Source: Mycoplasma sp. CAG:956 (lineage in GTDB: Bacteria > Bacillota_I > Bacilli_A > RF39 > UBA660). From it: 47,587 nt of DNA. The stretch lies in NCBI GenBank assembly GCA_000433475.1, contig HF993098.1:1-47587 (forward strand), read 5' to 3'. Shown here piece by piece: positions 15,562 through 24,369 of this stretch; position 1 is the first letter of the stretch, and each line of letters begins with the position of its first letter. The notes below the pieces were generated by a model. The model had not been told where the DNA came from and did no database searches. It worked only from the letters and a program-made list of their open reading frames with translations. The translations under genes and the position numbers were made by a program.

Positions 15562-16095
15562 TTAATTAATAGTAACACCATTTACATATAGTTTATAACC
15601 ATTAAAATCAATATTACTATTAGAACTATCTTCATTAATTAATGAAGTAATATAACTATCACCAGTAAGTTTTTGTTTTTTTAAATTTAAAGTAACATCA
15701 CCACCGTTAGAACCGCTATTACCCCAAGAATCTTTTTGGACTCTTAAGAAATTACCCATTGTATCGTTATTAACAATCGTATTATCACCATCTGGTTTAG
15801 CAAGAACAGTTCCATCATCATCACGAGGTTTGGCCGGTGTACTATGACCATTACTATTGTTATTATCAGGAGGCATCATCACATTGCTACCACTTGGTCT
15901 TTCTAAATCACTACCATAATTATTACCATTACCTTCATTAGAATTACTAGGCATACTTGGGGAAGTACCACCATTCATACTAGCAAAAGTATTATCAGTA
16001 ATATGCTTCTTAGCATAACAATAAGTAAAAACCATACCCATACTTAATAAAGCAATAACTGCTACCATTAATACATTCTTTATGCTTCTTTTCAT
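15562..16095 (-). pseudogene. Secreted Asn/Ser/Pro-rich protein, probable internal-deletion form of a carbohydrate-binding family
   Basis: About 177 residues from MKRSIKNVLM (16095), with a clear signal or anchor segment (VLMVAVIALLSMGMVFTYCYA) and then a low-complexity linker rich in Asn, Ser, Pro, Gly and Asp. The end (LTGDSYITSL and then NGYKLYVNGV) resembles the C-terminal cap of large Cthe_2159-type carbohydrate-binding proteins, whose central beta-helix of some 300 residues is absent here. The frame is intact. It may therefore be a functional mini-protein, but an in-frame deletion of the core best explains it. An AGGAAAG site precedes the ATG. It is monocistronic. Confidence 0.45.
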
Positions 16096-16150
16096 ATAAC
16101 CCAATCTTTCCTTTCCATATCTCCACTATAATATTTAAATATTAAATGAA

Positions 16151-16194
16151 AAAATTAAAAGACTGCTGCTATTTTTAATATACAACAATCTTTT
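16151..16194 (-). terminator. Terminator after Nudix gene
   Basis: AAAAGACTGCTGC (16157-16169) pairs with ACAACAATCTTTT (16182-16194), 13 bp including G-U pairs. On the minus strand it is followed by AATTTTTT. Confidence 0.7.
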
Positions 16195-16202
16195 AAAACT
16201 TT

Positions 16203-16607
16203 TTACTTAATTAATTTTCTTTCTAAACAATAAGGTATGACTTTATGTTTTAAAGTATTTGATAAAATTTCTTCCCCAGCGTTAGATTGATACCATAAAA
16301 ACTTTTCTATTTCTAAAGACGTTGAAAGTTCACCTTCCAACACGCCATTATATCTAAAAACATAAAAATGAATCGGCGTTATCCCATCACTTGTTGCAAT
16401 CTCATCAAATTCCATCACTAAATCTAGAGAATTCTCATCAAATATAGCCTTATCTCCTAATTCCTCATGACATTCTCTAATTGCAGCTTTTAAAGGTGTT
16501 TCTCCGTCTTCAACCTTACCACCTATCATTTGATAAGTTAGTCTTTTCCTTGGCTTATCTATCAATAAGCACTTATTTTTTAAAAACATCGTTCCTACTA
16601 CTTCCAT
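16203..16607 (-). CDS. Nudix hydrolase
   Basis: 134 residues from MEVVGTMFLK, chosen because GGAAGG lies 5 nt before it; a longer reading adds 13 residues without a site. The Nudix box GGKVEDGETPLKAAIRECHE plus ELGD fits Gx5Ex7REUxEExGU with the metal-binding glutamates present. These enzymes cleave nucleoside diphosphates linked to another moiety, often as housecleaning of damaged nucleotides; the substrate is not predictable. It is preceded by a partly overlapping regulatory gap and ends in a strong terminator, so it is its own unit. Confidence 0.85.
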   Translation of the reverse strand: MEVVGTMFLKNKCLLIDKPRKRLTYQMIGGKVEDGETPLKAAIRECHEELGDKAIFDENSLDLVMEFDEIATSDGITPIHFYVFRYNGVLEGELSTSLEIEKFLWYQSNAGEEILSNTLKHKVIPYCLERKLIK

Positions 16608-16692
16608 TTTTTCCTTCCTTACTACTCCAAATATTATCAGTCTCAAATTTGCAAAAAGATTTAATAGTATTTGTTAATCATAGAGTTAAAGC

Positions 16693-17637
16693 CTAGCACT
16701 TTCTTATCTTTTCTATTTCCTCTACTGAAAGACCAGTTATCTTAGAAATTGTCTCATTATCTAGACCTAAACTTATAGCATTTTTAGCATTTTCTTTAGA
16801 ACCTTGTTCGATACCTTGCTCTATACCTTTTTCTATTCCTTCTTCTACACCGTCTTTATAACGCTTTTTTGCATCTCTTTCGGCTTCGGCAAGTCTAGTA
16901 TTAAAGGCCATTTCTTCATTGCTAAGTTTCGTAAATAAAGCAATATTTTCTTTATCACAAGATAACTCTTCGACACGATAAATTAATTTTTCAGCATCTT
17001 CTTTTCCCATAATTTCTTCTGCCTTTCTTTTAAAAATTTCTAAATCATTTGTATTCATTAAAATACACCAATTAGCAACCTTTTTCTCTCTTTCATCAAT
17101 TAGATTATACCATGGGTTAAGAGCAAAATTAACAGAAATTGTATAAAAAATATCGTCCCAGCCAGTATCAATAATATTATCTTGGTCCTTCATTTGACTA
17201 ATTGAAACTAATCTTAATTTATTAGTATCAAAAAAATCGAAATTCACTTGGACTAGGCGGTCAATATTATCATAAGTATTATCGCCTACATCTAAAGAAA
17301 AACTACCAATCTTATTACTATAAACCTTATTTCTTCTTAACATAGAATTAGAAGTATTTATTTCCACATTGATATATTCTTCTTCTTCATTACCATCTTC
17401 GTTAAACATTTTATGTTTAATAAGTAAATCCACTTTATTTAACATATTCTTTTTATTAGAATTCTTTAAATCTCTATTTAAGTATCTTATATTACCAATA
17501 AATACTTCTTTTTTAATACTTAAAACATCAGATAATAATTGATAAAGAACAAAATCATAGTTTTCATCATTAAATATTTGGGTAAACATAAAATCTATTT
17601 TTAAAGGTATTATCTGACTTTCTGATAACTTATCCAT
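16693..17637 (-). CDS. Rpn-type PD-(D/E)XK nuclease/transposase-like protein
   Basis: About 314 residues from MDKLSESQII (AGAAAGGA site upstream); the frame is open 16 codons further upstream. IDFMFTQIFND at the start, followed by KVDLLIKHKM and EYINVEIN (D...ExN, the PD-(D/E)XK core), is the layout of the Rpn/PDDEXK_2 family of recombination-promoting nucleases. The C-terminal part has a charged GIEKGIEQGIEQG repeat, then a short helix-turn-helix-like tail (NETISKITGLSVEEIEKI), both usual in the family. These proteins are mobile in gut bacteria and may promote RecA-independent recombination, which could be relevant to the rearranged surface locus, but that is inference. Confidence 0.8.
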   Translation of the reverse strand: MDKLSESQIIPLKIDFMFTQIFNDENYDFVLYQLLSDVLSIKKEVFIGNIRYLNRDLKNSNKKNMLNKVDLLIKHKMFNEDGNEEEEYINVEINTSNSMLRRNKVYSNKIGSFSLDVGDNTYDNIDRLVQVNFDFFDTNKLRLVSISQMKDQDNIIDTGWDDIFYTISVNFALNPWYNLIDEREKKVANWCILMNTNDLEIFKRKAEEIMGKEDAEKLIYRVEELSCDKENIALFTKLSNEEMAFNTRLAEAERDAKKRYKDGVEEGIEKGIEQGIEQGSKENAKNAISLGLDNETISKITGLSVEEIEKIRKC

Positions 17638-17930
17638 TCTTACATTTTTCCTTTCTTTTGTTAAATTTTTTTGTTGTAATGACATCCTTAATCAATCCTT
17701 TCTTGTCATTCTCTAGAGGTAGTTAAAAACACTTACCCTCTAATTATACTTATTGGTAACAGAACTTTGATTTCCTTCTTTTTTTACTAAATTTTTCTCC
17801 AAAACTACAATTTTTTTCTAAATTTGACACCTTTTTGACCCTTTTTACTTCTAATATTTTCTCTGGGTAGGTGGGTTGGGAAGTTAAAAAAAAGAAACTA
17901 ACTAGCTAAACCTAATTAATTTCTAAAAAA

Positions 17931-18590
17931 CTAACTAACTCTAAAATGCCCCTTTATATCATTTTTCCTACTACCTAAAATATCCTCCTCATATTCTTCC
18001 TGATAAGGTCTTTCATGATGAATAACATAAGGTATCCCCTTTTTATTTCTCTTATCCGATACAATACCAATATGCGTACTAAAAACCACAATATCCCCAC
18101 CTTGCCACTCATCTATATTCTTAATATCCGTAGACAAATTAATACTATTTCCTTCTAAATAAGTAAACAAATTTCTTACTCTACGATAATCAATATTTTT
18201 ATCACGAACTTTAATATTATACTTCTCGGGATTATTTTTAATATCTTCATTAACCAGTTCTCTTAAATCATAGCCAGCACCCCGAAGTCCAAAAGCAACA
18301 ACATCAGTGCAAACTCCATAACCATCATCAGGATAGCCACCCGCATAATACTTACTTTCATATTGAGGCTTAGTAGCTATATAATCTCTAACATTATTTA
18401 AAATATCCGTTTGATCGTCAATACCATCATTATCTTTATCAACATTACTTTTATAAGTTTCTATTCCAAAATAACTATTATCGTATCTAGTTTTATTACC
18501 AAATTTACCAGTATAAATTTTAAAACCAATAAAACAAACTATTCCTAATAAAATAGATACTGATAAAATAACTAAAATTTTCTTTTTCAT
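17931..18590 (-). CDS. DUF1287 (NlpC/P60-like) extracytoplasmic protein
   Basis: 219 residues. Signal/anchor at about 4-24 (ILVILSVSILLGIVCFIGF). DKDNDGIDDQTD resembles a calcium-binding thrombospondin-type-3 loop. GVCTDVVAFGLRGAGYD contains a Cys typical of the papain-like NlpC/DUF1287 fold, and GGDIVVFSTHIGIVSD carries the likely catalytic His. Family members are probable cell-wall amidases or peptidases. It shares its start base with the end of the upstream Nudix gene, so they are co-transcribed. The terminator was not identified with certainty. Confidence 0.75.
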   Translation of the reverse strand: MKKKILVILSVSILLGIVCFIGFKIYTGKFGNKTRYDNSYFGIETYKSNVDKDNDGIDDQTDILNNVRDYIATKPQYESKYYAGGYPDDGYGVCTDVVAFGLRGAGYDLRELVNEDIKNNPEKYNIKVRDKNIDYRRVRNLFTYLEGNSINLSTDIKNIDEWQGGDIVVFSTHIGIVSDKRNKKGIPYVIHHERPYQEEYEEDILGSRKNDIKGHFRVS

Positions 18591-19060
18591 TATTTATTTA
18601 ACCTTTGCATATCCTTTTCTTCGTCTATTCTAATACTACTAAATTTAATTCCTTTTTCATAATTATCAAGAGCTATTTTTTCAAATTCAATTACATCGTC
18701 TGGCATATTATCAAGTAAAACCCATTTAAGTTCTTGACACTTATTAGGTTCATTAATCTTAATTATCCCTTTATAATTTTTTATAACAAAATAAACATCA
18801 TAATACGGTTTTAAGTTCTTATTGATTCTATTTACTACAAATGTATCTTCTATATTTTTAACATTTATATCTATATTTAATTCTTCTCTAGCTTCTCTTA
18901 CTAATGCTTGATAAACGTCTTCACCCTTATCAACATGACCTGCTGGCAAACCTAAAAAATCTGGCCATAGTTTACTCCCACATCTTCTTTGAAATAAGAT
19001 TTCCCCCTTTTCATTTTTTATAATCATATAAATTGCTGATAAAAATTCTTCCCTTGACAT
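18590..19060 (-). CDS. Nudix hydrolase
   Basis: 156 residues. The box is LPAGHVDKGEDVYQALVREA followed by REELNID, with all key acidic residues; MutT/8-oxo-dGTPase-like topology. FQRRCGSKLWPDFLGLPAGH is a typical lead-in. Its TAA stop overlaps the ATG of the DUF1287 gene. The Nudix role (nucleotide or dinucleotide hydrolysis) is family knowledge; the substrate is unknown. Confidence 0.85.
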   Translation of the reverse strand: MSREEFLSAIYMIIKNEKGEILFQRRCGSKLWPDFLGLPAGHVDKGEDVYQALVREAREELNIDINVKNIEDTFVVNRINKNLKPYYDVYFVIKNYKGIIKINEPNKCQELKWVLLDNMPDDVIEFEKIALDNYEKGIKFSSIRIDEEKDMQRLNK

Positions 19061-19096
19061 TCAATCATCTCCACTCAAGTTAATTATAGCATACAA

Positions 19097-19612
19097 TTAT
19101 TGCAAAGCCAGTTCTAACTTTTTAGATATACCCTTTGAAACAAAGTAATCTAAAGAATTAATGGATACATAATCTTTATCATAGCCGTACTTAATACTTA
19201 TACCTCCAGCTTTTGACCAATTTAATAGATTACCTGAATAATCATCTACTAAAATAGCATTGAAAGCATTTACTACTTTATTTTTTTCAATACCACTTGG
19301 AACACAAATTATACTTATTTGATTATTTTTACTTCTTACATAGTTAGTTTTGGCAATCATCTCTCCAAGTGAATTAACTGTCGTAAGAACAGCAGGTCTA
19401 AATATCCCTTCTTCTATTATTTTATCTATCCATTGAAATGCCTTATTTAGCTCATCGGACTTATCTAGCAAATCTACCCAATCAATATCCTGATAAAACT
19501 TAATAATTTCAGCTTTATTTTTCATATTTATTCCCGTATCAGCCATCATCTTATAACTAACACTAATTGTATCCTTAATTACTCCGTCAAAATCTATATA
19601 CAAATTAATCAT
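19097..19612 (-). CDS. HAD-superfamily hydrolase, predicted operator-controlled
   Basis: 171 residues. DFDGVI at 8-13 supplies the catalytic Asp pair (motif I), and ILVDDYSGN (about 130) is motif IV. The cap is small, consistent with C1-type phosphatases/5'-nucleotidases. Conserved motif III Lys is plausible in the EKNKV segment. A palindrome GTGTATTTTATACAC (19633-19647) sits 20 bp before the start. The same box precedes the NrtR-like gene next door, so this enzyme is likely in that regulon and may act on a nucleotide related to NAD or ADP-ribose metabolism (inference). Confidence 0.7.
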   Translation of the reverse strand: MINLYIDFDGVIKDTISVSYKMMADTGINMKNKAEIIKFYQDIDWVDLLDKSDELNKAFQWIDKIIEEGIFRPAVLTTVNSLGEMIAKTNYVRSKNNQISIICVPSGIEKNKVVNAFNAILVDDYSGNLLNWSKAGGISIKYGYDKDYVSINSLDYFVSKGISKKLELALQ

Positions 19613-19632
19613 AAATATCCCTCTTTCTATAT

Positions 19633-19647
19633 GTGTATTTTATACAC
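19633..19647. promoter_or_regulatory. Operator palindrome (copy 1) upstream of HAD hydrolase
   Basis: GTGTAT-TTT-ATACAC, a perfect 6-3-6 palindrome within the context ATATGTGTATTTTATACACTT. It is shared with 20373-20387. Confidence 0.65.
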
Positions 19648-19685
19648 TTAATAAATGATTATAAAAGGTATTATTACTAATACAC

Positions 19686-20345
19686 TTATTTTTTATTATC
19701 GTTAAATCGATATAACTTAGCTGGTTTTTTACCGTTAAATAAAGCATCTTTTTTTACATCACAAATAATACCATCATTTAACAATTTCTTTCTAAAATTA
19801 CGTCTATCTAACTTCTTATTTAGTAAAGTTTCATATACTTTTTGTAATTCTGGTAAAGTAAATTCTTCTGGCAACAAACCTTTTAATATATTACTATTTA
19901 ATATTTTTTCTTTCAAAATTAATATTGATTTATTTATTATTTCATTATGATCATATGCTAAAGTTGGCACCCTATTTATTGAGAAAAAATCAGCATTTGA
20001 TGTTTTTAAAGTTTCCCTTTGTAGCTCTAGTCCATCTATATTAATAACCCCAATAAATGAAATGCCTATCATTCTTTGTAAATTACTTCTCTTAATATCA
20101 TCAAATACTCCACATAGTTCTAATTTAATATTATCTAATCCAGTCTTTTCTTTTAATTCTCTTTTAGCTCCTGCTTCTAAAGTTTCATTATTATACATTG
20201 CCCCACCAGGTAGTGCCCAGTAATCTTTAAATGGTTCATTAGTTCGTTTAATAAGTAAAACCTTTACCTCACCTTTATTGACGGTAAACAATGTTGTAAT
20301 AACATGAATGCCAATATTTTTATATAACTTGTTACTTAATTCCAT
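19686..20345 (-). CDS. NrtR-type regulator (Nudix-like domain plus winged helix)
   Basis: About 219 residues from MELSNKLYKN (AAGGTG site 6 nt upstream). Residues 1-140 are a Nudix domain with KRTNEPFKDYWALPGGAMYN, but its box ends RELKEKTGL: the REUxEExGU pattern has EK in place of EE, so catalysis is probably lost and the domain senses a ligand. Residues ~150-219 are the NrtR-like winged helix (LPELQKVYETLL, then RRNFRKKL). Relatives bind ADP-ribose and repress NAD genes. The identical palindromes before this gene and the HAD gene suggest autoregulation and one neighbouring target. Confidence 0.8.
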   Translation of the reverse strand: MELSNKLYKNIGIHVITTLFTVNKGEVKVLLIKRTNEPFKDYWALPGGAMYNNETLEAGAKRELKEKTGLDNIKLELCGVFDDIKRSNLQRMIGISFIGVINIDGLELQRETLKTSNADFFSINRVPTLAYDHNEIINKSILILKEKILNSNILKGLLPEEFTLPELQKVYETLLNKKLDRRNFRKKLLNDGIICDVKKDALFNGKKPAKLYRFNDNKK

Positions 20346-20372
20346 TACCATCACCTTACATTTATATTATAT

Positions 20373-20387
20373 GTGTATTTTGTACAC
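20373..20387. promoter_or_regulatory. Operator palindrome (copy 2) upstream of NrtR-like gene
   Basis: GTGTATTTTGTACAC in the context ATATGTGTATTTTGTACACTT, differing from copy 1 at one base. Nineteen of twenty-one positions including flanks agree. Confidence 0.65.
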
Positions 20388-20408
20388 TTGTCAACATATA
20401 AAAAAGAT

Positions 20409-20687
20409 TTACTTTCTTTTTCTTTTATCTCTAATCCTAAAAAAGACAATCAAAATTAGCACCATACAAGATAGTACCAATTCTAACATCGCAGTAAACT
20501 TTAACATATTATCAGTTGTACAAAGATAAGCATACAAAACATAAGCAAGATAACTTATCGTTCCCACTACCCACGAAGAAATACTTAAATCATCCGAACT
20601 TTTGCTAATTATTAACTGGGTTATTTGGGGTCCGTAAGAAATCAATGTACAAATTGAAACTATACTAAGTAAGACATTAGCAAGCAT
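20409..20687 (-). CDS. SemiSWEET-type PQ-loop transporter
   Basis: 92 residues with three membrane helices, about 5-23, 37-57 and 64-84. The PQ-loop motif YGPQITQLIISKSSDDLSIS is in the first helix and loop. Bacterial SemiSWEETs are ~90 residues and dimerise into a sugar-conducting pore. The C terminus is basic (RIRDKRKRK). Sugar specificity cannot be read. It has its own ribosome binding site (AGGGATT) and lies between the NrtR-like gene and tag. Confidence 0.75.
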   Translation of the reverse strand: MLANVLLSIVSICTLISYGPQITQLIISKSSDDLSISSWVVGTISYLAYVLYAYLCTTDNMLKFTAMLELVLSCMVLILIVFFRIRDKRKRK

Positions 20688-20766
20688 TTTAATCCCTCTA
20701 TTCTTAAATTATCTATATCTATTTTAATAAATTATTTTCTAAATTACTACTTTTCTTCTTTAATTA

Positions 20767-21303
20767 TTACTTATTTTTATAATCACAAGTATCATCATGA
20801 CTATTAATTACCCCAATAGCCTGCAAATAAGAATAAATTATAGTACTTCCTACAAACTTCATTCCTCTTTTCTGTAGATCTTGAGAAATATTATCACTTA
20901 AATTAGAAGTAGTTTTGTCATTTTCATAAATAACATCACCTTTAGTAAAAGTCTTTAAATAATTATAAAAGCCCTTATATTCTTCACTAATCTTCTTAAA
21001 TATTTTAGCATTATTTATACTAGATTTTATCTTTAATTTATTTCTAATAATATCTTTATTATTTATTAATTCTTCTATTTTTCTATCATCATAATTTATG
21101 ATCTTATCAATAGCAAAATTATCATAACTTTTTCTAAAAGCTTCTCTTTTATTTAAAACACATTCCCATGATAATCCCGCTTGAAAAGACTCTAGAATTA
21201 ACATTTCGAATAAATATTTATCCTCCGTATTTAAAATACCCCATTCTTTATCATGATATTCTACATATTTCTTATTTTTTTCGTTGCACCACTTACATCG
21301 CAT
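20767..21303 (-). CDS. tag: DNA-3-methyladenine glycosylase I
   Basis: 178 residues from MRCKWCNEKN (GAGG 6 nt upstream); a TTG six codons earlier is less likely. Tag family features: CKWC at the start with the C-terminal SHDDTC (zinc-binding Cys/His pairs), YHDKEWG, LFEMLILESFQAGLSW containing the catalytic-site Glu, and MKFVGSTIIYSYLQAIGVIN. It removes 3-methyladenine from alkylated DNA (base excision repair). Length is normal for the family. Confidence 0.9.
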   Translation of the reverse strand: MRCKWCNEKNKKYVEYHDKEWGILNTEDKYLFEMLILESFQAGLSWECVLNKREAFRKSYDNFAIDKIINYDDRKIEELINNKDIIRNKLKIKSSINNAKIFKKISEEYKGFYNYLKTFTKGDVIYENDKTTSNLSDNISQDLQKRGMKFVGSTIIYSYLQAIGVINSHDDTCDYKNK

Positions 21304-21332
21304 AAAATTCCTCTTTTTCAAATAAATTTCTT

Positions 21333-22163
21333 TTATAATTTAATACCATCATAAATGGTATATTTTTTCTTATAATAACTAACCATTTCTTCCAGAGCCC
21401 TATTACCAAACTCTCTAATTTTCTTATTATCTTTCATTAGTTCATATAAATAAGTTCTACCATAAACTTCACCTATATATTTAACTATTAAAAAACTAGC
21501 CATATATCCTCTAAACACTTTAGGTCTATCAAATATATATTCATCAGAAACCTCATCTTTCCCATGACATCTTATATTTAAATTATCTATAGGAACATAA
21601 TCATCTAAAAATTTTCTAAATGCCTGTTCAAACTTAACCTCATCATTTAGTAGCCAGTCTTTCTCTCCTGATATAAACTGTGCCATGCCCTCATCAAACC
21701 ATACTATTCTATCATCACCATAAACATATTTTTTATAATATAAGTGAAAAGCCTCATGAGCATTAGTACCCACAGCACTATACCACCACCCACTACTATA
21801 CTTAGCATTGGCATGATTGCAAGAACACGAAAGATTGCTTTTATCATCAAAGAAACCTCGGCAATAAGAAGGTACTGGACTTTTATCAACTTCTCTTCGT
21901 CTTTTAAAAAATTCATCTAACTCTGTATCGACATCATATGTCTCAAAACATATTTTTTCTAATCTTTCGACGCCAAATATTTTTCTATAAAGTGCCAGTT
22001 TATTCATTGTATTTTGAAACATAAAGTCTGCTAGAGATTTACCACCTAGAGTATTATTAGGTCTTAAAAATTTCTCTGATACCATCATTTTTATTTCCTC
22101 ATTATCAATTAGCACTTTCATAATTCCATTCCCACTCCAAACTATTGTCTCATTCATCAGCAT
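21333..22163 (-). CDS. Predicted gluzincin metallopeptidase
   Basis: 276 residues; an internal start at 22121 (MKVLIDNEEI) is possible because neither has a strong site. HEAFH at 136-140 and WFDEGMAQFIS (Glu158) give HExxH-17-E, the peptidase-MA-like gluzincin arrangement. CSCNHANAKYSSGWWYS precedes it. No signal peptide, so cytosolic. Substrate unknown. The gene lies between tag and a decayed ABC permease, without clear operon partners. Confidence 0.65.
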   Translation of the reverse strand: MLMNETIVWSGNGIMKVLIDNEEIKMMVSEKFLRPNNTLGGKSLADFMFQNTMNKLALYRKIFGVERLEKICFETYDVDTELDEFFKRRREVDKSPVPSYCRGFFDDKSNLSCSCNHANAKYSSGWWYSAVGTNAHEAFHLYYKKYVYGDDRIVWFDEGMAQFISGEKDWLLNDEVKFEQAFRKFLDDYVPIDNLNIRCHGKDEVSDEYIFDRPKVFRGYMASFLIVKYIGEVYGRTYLYELMKDNKKIREFGNRALEEMVSYYKKKYTIYDGIKL

Positions 22164-22310
22164 TGATTTAACAATTTTACCTCATCTGTAATTTAGTAAC
22201 ATCTTAATTTTATTCTAACACATTGTCATTTAAAAAGACACAACATTATTAAAAGCCTCTATATTATCTTTAGTAGTGTCTTATCCACCTTTAAAATTTT
22301 CCATTAAAGA

Positions 22311-22497
22311 CTATCTATCAAAAGATATACTTCCTACTATATCATTAGCATTCTGATATTCCTCAACTGTTATATTAGCAGTATTTCTTATAGCTAAAGC
22401 TATTGTACAAGCACATAACTGTTATAATAATTTCTATAAGTATATTTCTTCCTTTATTTCTTGATATAGAAACAAAGGCATTCTTAATTATATACAT
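22311..22497 (-). pseudogene. ABC transporter permease N-terminal remnant (FtsX/MacB-like)
   Basis: A GGAGGAGGAAAAT ribosome binding site precedes ATG with MYIIKNAFVSISRNKGRNIL, the hallmark start of MacB/FtsX-type permeases. A frameshift near 22430 moves the continuation (ALAIRNTANITVEEYQNAND) to another frame, which ends at 22311 after only ~60 codons. The rest of the gene is missing. The remainder of the 22164-22618 gap shows no other gene. Confidence 0.65.
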
Positions 22498-22618
22498 CTA
22501 TTTTCCTCCTCCAATAAAGCTAATTATATTGGAGAAATATTAAATGAAAATTAAAAAATGCAATAATGACTATTAAATCACTATTACATTTCTATACATT
22601 TACTAAGTTTAAAAGTAC

Positions 22619-23146
22619 TTATCTTGACTTACTATAGTATTCTAATCCAGAATAAGTTCCATCATCATTTACTCTTCTATTGGCAATATATCCGTCTTTT
22701 ACAAAACCAGCATTTAACATTACTTTAGACGATGCTTTATTTAATTCATGGCAATATCCTTCAACTAAATAATACCCTCTATCAGTAAGTAAATAATTTG
22801 CTACCGCTCTTACAGCCTCACTCATATATCCATTACCCCAATATTCATATCTTAACATGTATCCAATACTGCAATAATTATTTTTTTTATTAATACTTTC
22901 TACATCAATTTTGCCAACTATTTCCCCAGTAGATTTTTCTGTTATAACCCATCTTTCATTTAATGAATCATCAGCTTCAATTATCCATTTCTGAAGTCTT
23001 TTTAGTTCATCTTCTTTAGTAATGTTAGGTATTTTTAAAAACTTAGAAAGCCTTTTATCAGTTATCATTTCATATAAAACATCTATATCACTTGCTTGCC
23101 ATCTTCTTAAAATTAATCTTTCAGTTTTCAATTTTGGACTTAACAT
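22619..23146 (-). CDS. GNAT N-acetyltransferase (RimJ/RimL-like)
   Basis: 175 residues from MLSPKLKTER, directly after GGAGGAATT. TERLILRRWQASDIDVLYEM is the typical start of the RimJ/RimL branch; GNGYMSEAVRAVANYLL forms the acetyl-CoA-binding motif A; ASSKVMLNAGFVKDG is motif B. It may acetylate a protein N terminus or a small molecule. Length is as expected for the family. Confidence 0.85.
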   Translation of the reverse strand: MLSPKLKTERLILRRWQASDIDVLYEMITDKRLSKFLKIPNITKEDELKRLQKWIIEADDSLNERWVITEKSTGEIVGKIDVESINKKNNYCSIGYMLRYEYWGNGYMSEAVRAVANYLLTDRGYYLVEGYCHELNKASSKVMLNAGFVKDGYIANRRVNDDGTYSGLEYYSKSR

Positions 23147-23437
23147 AATAATTCCTCCTTGTATCAATAATACCATTTATCTAACTTATCACCAATTTTG
23201 ATAGTAATAAAAACTATCAAAATTATTATAATAAAATAATACTTATAAAAAATATTCAATCACATTTAATTGTTGTTGGCAACTTCCAAGATACAAACAA
23301 TGTCCGGCTTTTTAACTTATTAAGGAATAAATAATTGTAAAAATAAAATCTTCAACAATTATTAAAAATGTAACCTTATTAACTTTTGTCACAATGTATT
23401 TTCCCTTCATTTGCCAAGTACTTTATTATATAAAAGC
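23147..23437. other. Gene-free stretch
   Basis: Roughly 290 bp between the GNAT gene and the SPFH terminator. AT-rich, with a TTGTTGTTGGCAACTTCC dyad-like patch near 23270. No ORF, RNA or mobile-element signature was recognised; it should contain the GNAT promoter. Confidence 0.4.
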
Positions 23438-23464
23438 AAAAAAGTACACAAAAATGTACTTTTT
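23438..23464. terminator. Bidirectional terminator beyond SPFH gene
   Basis: AAAAAGTACA (23439-23448) pairs with TGTACTTTTT (23455-23464), with a run of T on either strand. Confidence 0.75.
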
Positions 23465-23474
23465 ATCTAAATCA

Positions 23475-24368
23475 TTATTTATTATTTTTCTTATCTTCTT
23501 TAAAAGTCTCTTTTAATACAGTACCTGCTGTAACTAAATTTTGTAAATCACTTGGTACGATTATCTTAGTTGCATTACCATTAGCGACTTCAACCATTGC
23601 ATCAAAACTCTTAAGCTTTAGAACAGCCTCATCAACATCAGCTGATTTTAATAGCTTTAGGGCATCAGCCTTAGCAGCAGAAACCTTTAATATTGCTTGA
23701 GCTTCACCTTCTGCCTCACGAATATGTGTCTCACGTTTAGCATCAGCTCTTAAAATTGCACTTTCTTTTTCACCTTCAGCAATTAAGATTGCTGCTTTTT
23801 TCTCACCCTCAGCTTGTAGAATTTTTTCACGTCTTTCACGTTCTGCACGCATCTGTTTTTCCATAGCTTCTTGAATATCTCTTGGTGGAATAATATTTTT
23901 AACTTCAACACGGTTAACTTTTATTCCCCATGGATCCGTAGCTTCATCTAAGATTGCACGCATTTTTGAATTAATAATATCACGACTTGTTAAAGTCTGA
24001 TCTAATTCTAATTCACCAATAATATTTCTTAAAGTAGTTGCTGTTAAATTTTCGATAGCATTTACTGGATTTTCAACTCCATAAGTATATAATTTTGGAT
24101 CTGTAATTTGAAAATAAACAACCGTATCAATTTGCATAGTAACATTATCTTTCGTAATAACTGGTTGAGGTGCAAAATCCTTTACTATCTCTTTTAAAGT
24201 TACATCATTTGCCACTCTATCTATAAACGGAATAACATAATGAACACCAGTTTGCATAGTAGTATGATAACTACCTAATCTTTCAATAACTTTTGCTGTT
24301 GATTGTGGAACAATCCTAACTCCTAGCACAATCACTAATAGAATTACTATTAAAATAATCCATCCCAT
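23475..24368 (-). CDS. SPFH/band-7 membrane protein
   Basis: 297 residues. One N-terminal membrane helix (IILIVILLVIVLGVRIVP), then the SPFH domain (TAKVIERLGSYHTTMQTGVH, VVYFQITDPKLYTYGVENP, ELDQTLTSRDIIN), followed by a long charged helix of AEGEK repeats (about 180-235) that drives oligomer assembly. This is the QmcA/stomatin-like branch. Such proteins form membrane microdomains and often modulate proteases. It starts one base after the stop of the NfeD-like gene, so they are a translationally coupled pair, the classical NfeD-SPFH operon. Confidence 0.9.
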   Translation of the reverse strand: MGWIILIVILLVIVLGVRIVPQSTAKVIERLGSYHTTMQTGVHYVIPFIDRVANDVTLKEIVKDFAPQPVITKDNVTMQIDTVVYFQITDPKLYTYGVENPVNAIENLTATTLRNIIGELELDQTLTSRDIINSKMRAILDEATDPWGIKVNRVEVKNIIPPRDIQEAMEKQMRAERERREKILQAEGEKKAAILIAEGEKESAILRADAKRETHIREAEGEAQAILKVSAAKADALKLLKSADVDEAVLKLKSFDAMVEVANGNATKIIVPSDLQNLVTAGTVLKETFKEDKKNNK

Positions 24369-24369
24369 A

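Noticed and set aside
16693..17637. Rpn-like nuclease as the recombinase for the palindrome-bounded elements
   Set aside because: PD-(D/E)XK nucleases do not carry out conservative site-specific inversion; a tyrosine or serine recombinase would be needed and none intact is in the window.
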